Part shown: positions 55,169 through 64,000 of the stretch, one piece after another | Layout of the letters: every line of letters starts with the position of its first letter | Numbering within the stretch: position 1 is the stretch's first letter | From: Chionoecetes opilio | Taxonomy: Eukaryota > Arthropoda > Malacostraca > Decapoda > Majidae | DNA length: 64,000 nucleotides | NCBI GenBank assembly: GCA_016584305.1 | Contig: JACEEZ010010163.1 | Coordinates: 1-64,000 of the forward strand | Direction: 5' to 3' | Notes under the pieces: generated by a model | The model's database searches: none | Told to the model about the DNA's origin: nothing | The model's input: only the letters and a program-made list of their open reading frames with translations | Position numbers and translations under genes: made by a program

Positions 55169-57229
55169 TAAAATTCCCAGGGTAGTCGTGGGAATTTCCC
55201 TTATTTGAAAATGAAAAAAAAAAACTGGAACGTTTTAAAAAAATCTTTATTGTTATTCTAGCTTGTCACACAACATAGGATATTTAATTTTACACATTTT
55301 TTTAAAAAGCATACCCCTTTTAAATGTCGGCCCCATTTTTCAATACACTGAGTCAGACGTTTTCAAATTTTTTGGTCCCTCTTTAAAGGGCCTTTTTGAC
55401 CTAAAATTGGAAATTTTTGGGTTCGGATGTTATTTGTAGGGTTTCCCCAGGGTCGGTGGACGATCTTTAAAAAACCAGTGTTTGAGAAAACCCCAAAAGG
55501 AAAATTTAACCCACAGGGGGTGTTGCACCGCGTTGCATCGCGTTAAAACCGCGATGACATTTTTGGCCGTTAAATAAAAAAGGCCCTCTACGGAAAAAGC
55601 GCGCCCCCTCCCTCGCCCAAACAGCATTTTTGGCCACTAAACCCGGTGTGTGTACACAAAGCTCCCACCCAGCCCCCCCCCATTCCGCCCTCCAATCTCC
55701 ATTTTTACCACCTTTAAACTTTCACCAACAATTTTTGCAAAAAGGGGGTTTTCCCAACCCCCCCCCCTTATATTTTAATAAAATCCCAGTACCCCTCCCA
55801 GTTTCCCCGCCTGTTTTCCCTTCCCGGGGGTATAGCACAAACTTAGGATCGCGAAACTGGGGGTTTTGGGAAAAAACTGCCCAAAATGTTTATTTTTTTC
55901 CGGGCAGGTGTAGAAACCATTTTTTAAAAGGGGTTTAAAGACTCACTTTTTCCCCCCAAAAAATCCCCTAAAAAAATATTTGGTTCTTCCAAGACGAATG
56001 TTGTAGTATTTTAAATCAGTATCATTTCCCCTCAGTACTTACCTGTTACAATTTTTTTCAAAACCATAAGACATTCAAATAAATTTCCGGGGCCTCACGG
56101 GGTTGTTTTTTTTGGGTTTTCCCTTTTTTTCCTGGGGCCTCGGCAGATTGCTCCCCGGCCAAACAGGGGGCCATCTATCATCTGCTACCAATCCCCGGGT
56201 GGAGCTGGCGAAGCGGAGCGGAAATAGTTTGGGCCCTTTTTCCCTTTAAAAAAAAAAAACCGACCCCCCTGTCCCCCAGCTTTAAATGGGTCCCCGGGTT
56301 TAGCAGGGGGTTTTGTGACCCCCCTTTTCCAGGATTGTGGATTGGGCCCAAACACTAGGGGAAAGGGGAGAGGACCTATGATAGTATGCACTGATTCCCG
56401 AATCTTTTCCCCGACACATGGTTTGGGCCCGACAGTGGCCGTGCGGTAATAAAAAACCAAGGGCCCCCTGAAAACGGGGTACCTCACATTTTACTAATCT
56501 TTTCTTTTGAGGGCTGGGAAAGTGATCGAGGGGTTTTTCTCTGTCGACTATGTCCTCCAGATTTTGGGGACTCGGATCAAATTCCCCCTTTACATTGAAA
56601 AATGAAAGGGAAAATAGAAAAATTTTAGATCCATATTTTTATACCGCGGCAAAAAAGGGAAAAGGAAATCACGAGATTGTTTGGGGGCGATTTTTCCCCA
56701 GATTTATTACACCAGTGATATATACCACACCTTGTGAGTTGTAAAGAAAAACCCATAATCACCCCTCCCCATGTCTAAAATTTTCTTAAAGATAGAAATT
56801 TTCGCACGCATTTTTCATACCCCGGGGCTTAATCACGGGAAACCCGTAGTAAAAATAATGAGCTGCAGCTACTGGGGTGCATAAAGGGGAAAGGGGGCTG
56901 TGGGTGAGGGAGGGGAGGCCGGCGGCGAGACCCTCGCTCGTCGTTTCACACAATCAGTGAGTACTAAAGGGGGGCGTGCTTGCTTATACCCCGATTGATG
57001 ATGATTTTTTATTTTTTTAATGCTAATTTAAAAAATTCGGGGGCGCTAATTCTTTTATCAAAAAAACTAAATATTTTTCAATGGAAAGCAAACCCAATTT
57101 CGCTTTCAAAGCGCCCTTTAAATTTTTAAAAAAATTTCCTGCTGCGCCACCAGGGGGGCGAGGGAAAAACCACACACCCCTGGATTTCGGGGCCCTTTGC
57201 CAGCCCACCCCTGGAGGCACGGGCCAAAG
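55169..57229. other. Unassigned low-quality sequence
   Basis: No repeat family or gene could be assigned with confidence. A minus-strand stretch at 55600-55300 (PPTLGKPYK, then KTSDSVY.KMGP-like text) faintly recalls the C-terminus of a mariner-type transposase. Several scattered short frames have no domain. Homopolymer-dominated. Confidence 0.3.
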
Positions 57230-57414
57230 GGGCACTATAGGCAAAAAAAAAAAAAAAAAAAAAAAAAGTCCCTTTTAAAGGCAGCGCAAAACTCGGGGAG
57301 ATAATGCGCAAAAGTCGGGATGGAAAAATTTTTTTTTGGGATTTCGGGCGTGAAACTAAAAGGATCTCGAAATTTGCATAGCGTGAAACTCGGGGGGGTA
57401 CTGTATACCGTTTT
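57230..57414. mobile_element. TIR element family X, end fragment
   Basis: Right terminal part of X: GGCACTATAGGC, a poly-A run (57243-57267), CGCAAAACTCGGGG, then GCGTGAAACTCGGG..TACTG. The rest is missing. Confidence 0.65.
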
Positions 57415-57416
57415 TT

Positions 57417-58963
57417 GCCGGCGCAAAGATGCATTTTTTTTTTTTAAAAAAAGGGGAATAAAAAATTTTACCTTCCCCGTCTAATGGGGCCCATTTTTAC
57501 TAATGAAAAGGTCGGGCCAGAGAATGCAGAATGGCCGATGGTGTTTTACTAAGGGGGTTTTCAATTTGATCTGTTTTGACCCAGTAAAACCACTGAACAC
57601 AAATTTTTTTAAAGGGTTTCTAAAACATCAACAGAAAATGCATAATACCAAAAAAAAGTTGGATTTTAAAGGGGAAAAAAATTTAGGTGGGGCAAAAAGG
57701 GGGCGGTTTTCCGCCAAAGGCTACAGAGAAAACATCACCCCCCTCTCGCACCCCCCGCTGCCGCTCTCCACTGAAAAATGGAGGGGAGACAGGGTGGGCC
57801 CTTTTTAACCCCCTCGATCCCTAAATTTTCCCTCCCCCCTGTATCTAAAAGGGAAAGGGAAAATTTTGAAAAAACTGTAACGGGGGGAAGAGTGCTGTAA
57901 AATGGCTGAAACGGTCCCGTCCCAAAAGACAAAGGCAGAACCCTTCCACACATCACCCCAAAACCCCCGGGCCCCAATGACGGCCCCAAAACCCTTCATC
58001 CGCCTCAAGGCCAAATCACACCAAAACCATCATGCCTTGACCTGTCCCTTCCTGGGGAAAGACAAAATAAAACCCTCGCAACCCCTTGTGATAGATTCAC
58101 GGGTAAACCATGGCGAATATTTTCGTTTCCCGACTCGGTGCCCTTCAACTAACAAAAGTTAGAGATGGTTACCTTCCAGTGAATATCTTGGTAATTTTTT
58201 GTTTTTTGGGGGCAACCACCGATTTAAAGGCCGAAATTTATTTTTTCCCTGATATTTTTTGGGGGTGTGTTTTAATTAATTGGCTCTCTTTTTTTGTGGG
58301 GAAAAGTCAAGGGTTGTTTAAAATTGTGGTGGGGGGGGGTTGCCCCCCCTGCTGCCCGGGCCCCGCTCTAAAAACATTGCTAAGTTTTAACTCCAACCCA
58401 ATTAATATTCGATTGGCCAGGGGGAAAAATTTTTGCTAAAAATTTTAAACGGGAATTTGAAGAAAGCTCACGATGATGGGGTAAAAAAATTGGGACTTTT
58501 AAAAAACCTATACCGAAAAAATTTACCATTTTTTCTTTACGGGAAATTTTACACATCGAAAAACAAAAAAAGGAAATAAAAAAAAACATTTAATCTAAGC
58601 AAAATGTCGGGTAGAAAAATTTAGAATACAATTCGGGGAGCACCCAGGAAATAAATGATGACCGATTTTGGGTTTACCATCCCATTTGTCATTCCTAAAT
58701 TTTAACTAGTATAATTTTTCTTTCACATTCACTTGCACTATGAATATTGTATGGGGGGTTAATCCCTCAAAATCAAAAGGGTTTTCCCTCTTAAAAAACC
58801 CAATTTTTTAAAAACTTAAAAAATTTCAAAGGGTAAATATAAATTTCCCAAAAGAAAATTTTATGTGCCCCAAAACATAAAAATTTGTTTTTTTCTCAAA
58901 ATTTTCGTAAAATACGGGTGGTCAAATGCGGAGGGGGGTTTCGAATGCGCCGGAAAAATAGGG
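57417..58963. mobile_element. DNA transposon family A, inverted, internally deleted copy
   Basis: Starts with the A right end (ACCGTTTTTTGCCGGCGC) and ends with the corrupted left end near 58963. Only 1.55 kb against 2.63 kb, so about 1.1 kb of the interior is absent. Low-quality zone. Confidence 0.7.
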
Positions 58964-59033
58964 TATATATATATAAAATATATATAATAAAATAATATAA
59001 TATATATATATATATATATAAAATTATTTTTTT

Positions 59034-59064
<31 letters not shown>

Positions 59065-59075
59065 TATATATTAAA
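58964..59075. repeat. (TA)n microsatellite
   Basis: TA runs with AAAATATATA and TTTTTTTATATA breaks. Confidence 0.9.
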
Positions 59076-59990
59076 ACCTCGATGTCCCGGACTTCGGATG
59101 AAAACCGGCCCGCCATTTGCGTGACAAATATTTTTTTTTTTTTTTTTTTTTTGCATATAGCCCGCTTTTTGGGGGGGGGGGGGGGGCTAAAAGGGGGTAA
59201 ACCCTCAACATAATTGTATTTTTTTTCTCTTTTTAACTTTGGAATGTTTGGGGTTTTTAAGGAGTTTTGATGTATCAATATTAAGATATTAAGGAAAGAG
59301 CCTGTGTTGCTAGTGTTTTAGGGGGTAAAGGTGGTATTGTTTAAAATAGTGACTATTAGTGTTTGGCGTGGCCGCTGCTACGTCTCCCTACCCCTCAAAA
59401 ACCAAAATTTCCCCCTTATCTAAGGTGACAGAAAGTGCAAAACTGACCAAAAAAGTGACACGTGTATAGAACCCGCCCCTTCACAAAACCCTATAAAAAT
59501 TTTAATAATGAGCTTTTTTTAATTTTATGATTTAAAAAGCAATACCCTTTGGGAAACCACGGCTGGGAAACGGCTCGTATTTTTACCCTTTTCCCAGAGT
59601 TTAGCTTGGAAATACCAGAAAGGGTTTTGAGAAAGCATTAAAAATTTTTGGGATAACCCCTCACTTTACGGGAGACTTTTTTTTCCTTTTTTTCTATTTT
59701 TGGGGTTTATTATAAGGGCCATGATTTCTCTGCTTCGGTTTACGCTACCCTTGGGGGTAGCGCGTGGATGAGCGCCTTGAAAAAATTTTTTATATCCCTT
59801 TTCTCATATGTATGAATAATTGCAATTTAAATGTGATTTTATGTTTTACATTTCAAATAGAATTAAAGAAAATTTCATAGGGATAAACCAAACAGTAAAG
59901 GCGAGCCCGGGTACTTTCTACCTCTCCTAAAACCAGTCCCCCAACAGCATGGGGAGTGTGGCCAAAAATTAAACATGTTTTGCCTAGTCA
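59076..59990. mobile_element. Degraded TIR element with the shared core
   Basis: The left end resembles AACCTCGATGTCCCGGACTT. From about 59260 the T/V core can be followed in the same orientation as in element T (GAGCCTGTGTTGCTAGTGTT at 59297, GTGACACGTGTATA near 59455). Right end unclear. Poly-G at 59170-59187. Confidence 0.55.
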
Positions 59991-60005
59991 TTTACCCCCC
60001 CAAAA

Positions 60006-60990
60006 TACAGTCCCCCGCAAATAGGGAAAACGGACCGCTTTGCAATGGTTGCATAAAAAATGAATATCAAGGAAATAATAAAACAAAAAAAATTAGATAA
60101 AGTTTTTTTATATTTTTTTATTTTTTTTTTGTTTAAAGCCTTTTTTTGGAGGAAGAACAGACCTCCATGATTTCTTAAAAACCCCGAAACATCCCCAAAA
60201 CATGACAGATTCCCGGGGGGCTTTTACAGTGCGAAAATGTTTTGGCAGGGTCGAATCTACGACCCCGAAGGTAGTCTTTTTACTGTGGTTTGAACGGCCC
60301 TGAATACACATGAATGTCGATTCATCCCACCACCTGACCTTCCTCCAGTCGGCAGTTTTCCATGGATGTATTTTTTTGGGGAAAAATCCAGTCGAGCTTT
60401 TCTTCATACGAAATTCCCCCTCCCTTAAAAGGTTTGCGTGCAGCACGGAGAGGGGTTTTAGGTCCCTCTGGGACGGTGTTTTGGGAAACCCGCGGATGGA
60501 TTCGTCCCCTTTTTGGGGAGGGTTGGATTCCTTTTTTTTTGCTGAGAAGCTGTAAGATTTAGGGTTTTTTCGTAGTTCTCTTCCCCCAAAAAAACGATCT
60601 GTAAAATTTGGAAGTCTTTCCCTGGGCTCCAGGGTTTAAGGGGTTTTTTTGGGGGAATAAAAAATTTGGGGGGTGACCCCCGGGGCGGGAGCCCCGCAGC
60701 AACATTACGGTTGAAATTCGCTCGGCGAACGCCCACAAAATTTTCTTTAAAGGCACTTTTCTTGCCTCCAGGTAATATGGGAGCCCTTCTCCTCTTTTGT
60801 CCTGTGTGCACGACCCATATTTAGGCTATATAAAATTAAAAAGGGGAAAAAAGTGCTTTCCCAAATCAAAAATTGGGAAAAAAGGGGGAGAGAATACCAA
60901 AACATTAAAAATCTCCCCCTTTCTGTTTGGGTCGGCACTGGGGCGTGAGTTTCCCCACAAACCCCCCACACTACCCGCCCCGGGAGTTTT
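60006..60990 (-). mobile_element. Second Tc1-like transposon, truncated
   Basis: CAGTCCCCCGCAAATAGGG at 60007 after TA looks like a left TIR. A transposase remnant runs on the minus strand from 60820. No matching right TIR found. The interval between the last recognised motif and the left TIR is too short to contain the rest of the catalytic domain, so the 3' half of the gene is deleted. Confidence 0.65.
60108..60820 (-). pseudogene. Tc1-like transposase remnant
   Basis: Starts MGRAHRTKEEKGSHITWRQE (60820), then through frame changes reaches an RNPTLPKKG-like helix-turn-helix zone near 60510, LHANLLREG and ADWRKVRWWDESTFMCIQGR near 60360-60300 (first catalytic Asp in the W-D-E-S-T block), then PRESVMFWGCFG near 60215-60180. 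The second Asp and the Glu are absent. Its sequence is distinct from the transposase at 31979-33012, so it is a different subfamily. Confidence 0.75.
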
Positions 60991-61412
60991 CTAGAAAATC
61001 GCCCGGGCCCAAATCTACCCCCAAACCATAGGGCGGATACGCTTTGAGAATTCGGACCCCTAGACAGTGGTTTTTTTATGGGGTAGGTCCCTTTTTTTTT
61101 TTGGGGTATTGGTTTTGCTACATGGTCTGGTTGTGGGTTTTAATTTTTTCTCATTTTTTTTAAGGTAGGAAACGGGCCCCAAATTTAGCATGTAGGGCCC
61201 CGTTTACTAGTCACTGTTTTTCCCCCCAACTAGCTACCCAGTCTGGTTTTTGTGTTTATTATTTCTCATTTATATCACAATGGATTTTTTTTATATATTT
61301 TTTTCCCCCTTGGGAAAATACCCCCGGGTATAAACGGGGCAATCGGCTTTAAAGGGAAAGCTCCTCCCCCCCCTCTTTGTCCGTTATTCGAGGGGTTTAC
61401 TTTTATATATAT
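60991..61412. other. Unassigned low-quality sequence
   Basis: Two partly similar stretches near 61130-61165 and 61240-61275 (CTGGTTTTTGTGTTT-like). No gene. Confidence 0.3.
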
Positions 61413-64000
61413 ACCGGATTTGCCGGTAAAAAGACGCACCTCCCATAAGACCACCCCTATTTTTCAAAGGGGGGTTTGAAGAAAAAAATAATTGGGTTTT
61501 TTTTTAAGGATTCTTTTTTTTGTAAATTTTTGGGGAGAAGGGTTTTTAAAAAAAAAAAAGGGTTTGTAGGGAAAAACTTTAATTTATTAGGAGCATGTAC
61601 CTAAATAAAAATATTCACTGTGCAGGAAGTGAATGAAAAATCTACTAGTCCCAAAAGTAAAGGGAATGACAGGGTAACCAAAATCGGTCATTTAAACTAA
61701 AATTGGCCCGGGGTTTCCCCCACGAATTTATTATTCTAATATTATCTACCTATGACATATGCTTAGATTTAATGTTGTAGGTATGCCTTTGTTACTTTTT
61801 TTTCTATTGTTTTTTTGACTTTTTGGAAAAATTTTCAGAAGAAATTTGATTATTTTTTGGGAGTTTGGGGTTTCAAAAGTCCTAGGACTCTTACCTTTCA
61901 CATTTGTGTTTTGTTTTTTCATTTTTGATTAAATTTTTAGCCCCCCTTTCCCATGGCGCCAATTTAATAATAATGGCATTCCCTGGTTTGGGACCGAAAA
62001 TCTACCGTTTTTTTCAGCCAGAAATTTTAATTTGGGTTTAAAACAGATTAGGTTTGAGTTAGGTTTTGGGTTTGAGGTGGGTTTGGTTTAGTAAAAGAGA
62101 TATAGAGAAAAAACGAAAATTTTTTATAAAATGGCAGTTTGAAGCGTAGGGAATGTTTTTTGGGGGGGCCTGGGGGGGAAAGGGCCCCCCTCCCCCCCAA
62201 AAAACAGTAAAAAAAAATTGATTTCCGAAAAAACGAGACCAGATTTAATTCAAAAAAACATCAAAAATATTCAGGAGGACTAAGTTTTTGGCCTCGAAAT
62301 CGGGGGTTGTCCAAAAACAAAAATTCACCCCAGATATTTAGGTAACCTGTAAGGTAACCCCTCTCTTCCTTTTTATTTTTATAATTGTTTAAGGGCACCG
62401 TTGTCGGGGTCGAAATATTTCCGTGGGTTTTCACCCATTAAAACTAACAGTCCCCCGAGGGTTCATTGTCTTCTTCAGGAAGGGACAGAAAGAAGGCTGG
62501 TTCACACTCTGAAATCAGGGGGAGCGTTCCGTCAGCCGTGCCTTTTATTCACACTATTCGTCACGGTTTTGTCTTTTCGGGGAGTTTTTCCCGCTACCCC
62601 CTAAGCAAAACATGGTGCCTCAGAGGCTATGGTTGAAGAAAATTTTTTTTAAAACACTTCTGGTTTGGGTGAAAAGAGGAGTTTTAAATCTAAAAGGGCA
62701 CTGCTTTGGGGAATAAAACCTTTAAAAAAACTACAAAAATCAGCACGGCACGTCTCATTACTTAAAAAATTTTTTTCCCTTCCCCCGAAAAACCGGTACC
62801 TGAAGGACGGTTTATGTATTGGAGCCGGACGGCGGGGACCGTTTAGTGTAAAAAACTTCTAAATTTGGGTTTAAAAGTAAAAAATTATTTAAAGGGTTTT
62901 GATTTAGACCCGGGGCCCTGTCACCATGATGGTATGGTGTGATTTTGGGCCCTTTAGGCGGACGGTGTTTGGGGCCGTGAAAGGTCTTTGGGCTTGGTGT
63001 AAAACCCTGTGGAAAACTTGTCCTAAGGTACAGTTGCAAAAACCCTTTTTCCTTAAACATCTTTTTATACAGTTTTTTCCCCCTCCGTAGAGGTACAGGG
63101 GTGAGGATTGAGGGGTCAAGGTTTGGGACAAAAAGGGCCCATGATGTCTCCTATCCCCCCCTTGCTTAAACCCCTGTAGCACGCTAACACACAATGCCCT
63201 ACACAAACCCGCATCGGCTTAGGCCACCCCCCCGTCTTTGGGGCCAAGGGTTAGGGCCCCAAAGGGGGACCTGACCCCTGACCCTTTACCCTTTTCCTCG
63301 CTGACACAACTGCAAAATCAGGCCCGGTAATTAAGTCAGCCACAGGACACACCACGCCGTGAAATCTTGTACCCACGATTTTTTTCAATGAAATTTGCTT
63401 CAAATAAACTACAAAGCCACGATGCCCTTTTCCCCCATCCTTTTTGTGTATGACAGACTCCCCCAAAATACACACCTTCCCCCACCGTCACACTCCTTCA
63501 AAAAAAACTTTAACACCTTTTTTATTTTACTATTCATTTATGAACCAAAACTCATTCCAGCGAAAATGACATCACCATTTTTTGCCTCCCTTCATCTCTC
63601 CTTCCAACTGTTGTGTCAACTTGTGTGGCCCGAGTCGAAATGCGGGTTAATTTTAAAGGGGACCGCTCACACTCCTTCAAAAAAAACTTTAAAAACTCTC
63701 TTTTTTTTCACTATTCTATTTAAACATTACTCATTCTAGCGAAAATAACATACCATTTTTTGCCTCCCCTTCTATCATCTCCTTCCAAATGTTTGTCAAC
63801 TGTGTTTGGGCCCCAGTCGAATGCGAGTTTTAAATTTAAAGGGGCATCTAATATGCGGGATGTTTTCTTTTCCTGGGGCGGGGAGAGTCTGAGCGGTAAA
63901 AAACCCTGGTGGGTGCCGGGGGGCGTCGCCGATTTAAATATCCCAGTGAAGCGGCAGACCCGAGGGTATCAGGACGTTTTACAATGGAGAGCAGCGGGGG
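61413..64000. mobile_element. DNA transposon family A, copy 4, cut by window edge
   Basis: The left end ACCGGATTTGCCGGTAAAAAG at 61413. Collinear with 40271-42899 up to the equivalent of about 42570, then the window ends. An extra direct duplication of about 176 bp is present (63486-63661 and 63662-63842). Confidence 0.82.
63486..63842. repeat. Direct duplication of about 176 bp inside A copy 4
   Basis: CACACTCCTTCAAAAAAAAC is followed both times by the CATTCxAGCGAAAAT and CCCxAGTCGAATGCG landmarks. Copies 2 and 3 have a single version at this point. Confidence 0.7.

Noticed and set aside
55300..55627. Mariner-type transposase C-terminus
   Set aside because: The resemblance (PPTLGKPYK, SVY.KMGP) is too short and lies in a corrupted zone. 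No catalytic motif or TIR found.

Overview
The window is eukaryotic, intron-containing, repeat-choked DNA, most likely from an arthropod and probably a decapod crustacean. The evidence is dense (TA)n and (GT)n tracts, scattered TTAGG words, LINE, Penelope, Tc1 and pogo-like DNA transposon debris of the kind common in crab and shrimp genomes, and one spliced host exon. The species call is inference. I see no operons, CRISPR arrays, rRNA or canonical tRNA genes.

Host coding content is almost nil. One short exon (46226-46372, + strand) is convincing: it encodes 49 in-frame codons of a sodium/solute symporter of the SLC5A (SMVT/SMCT-like) group, with good splice sites on both sides. A second, unidentified candidate exon (minus strand) is present twice, at 7553-7776 and 10229-10447, because the surrounding 2.6 kb is duplicated across an assembly join. 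A decayed copy of a large arthropod multicopy gene family lies at about 2.85-4.4 kb, minus strand.

Region by region: 1-11.1 kb holds minus-strand LINE fragments, the decayed multicopy gene and the duplicated segment around the N at 8366. 11.1-22.3 kb is one 11.15-kb compound insertion bounded by hAT-like ends and an 8-bp target duplication. It is filled with a chain of TIR elements separated by (TA)n and contains a 3.5-kb CR1-like LINE. 22.3-34 kb is a nested stack: an 'ACCGTATTTGCCGG' DNA transposon (family A) hit by a Helitron, by a 4.2-kb TIR element that itself holds a 93/80-bp tandem array and a TTAA-flanked element, and then by an RTE-like LINE that was in turn split by a 1.44-kb Tc1-like transposon. 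34-46 kb is another TIR-(TA)n chain plus a Penelope-like element with a GIY-YIG remnant and a hammerhead-like ribozyme core. 46-51 kb holds the host exon and small TIR elements, including a piggyBac-like terminus. 51-64 kb repeats several of the same families with visibly poorer base quality.

Two themes run through the window. First, at least ten TIR families, most inserting at TA and sitting next to (TA)n, share a design: an end of about 20-25 bp containing a family-specific 6-8 bp word that recurs just inside the end. This looks like a diversified pogo/Tigger-type radiation of non-autonomous elements. Second, single-base Ns at 8366 and 37459 separate two uncollapsed copies of the same locus, with a corrupted copy on the left and a clean copy on the right. 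These 'tandem duplications' are therefore probably assembly joins, and reading frames in the corrupted zones (about 1.3-8.4, 33.1-37.5 and 51.45-64 kb) cannot be trusted base by base.
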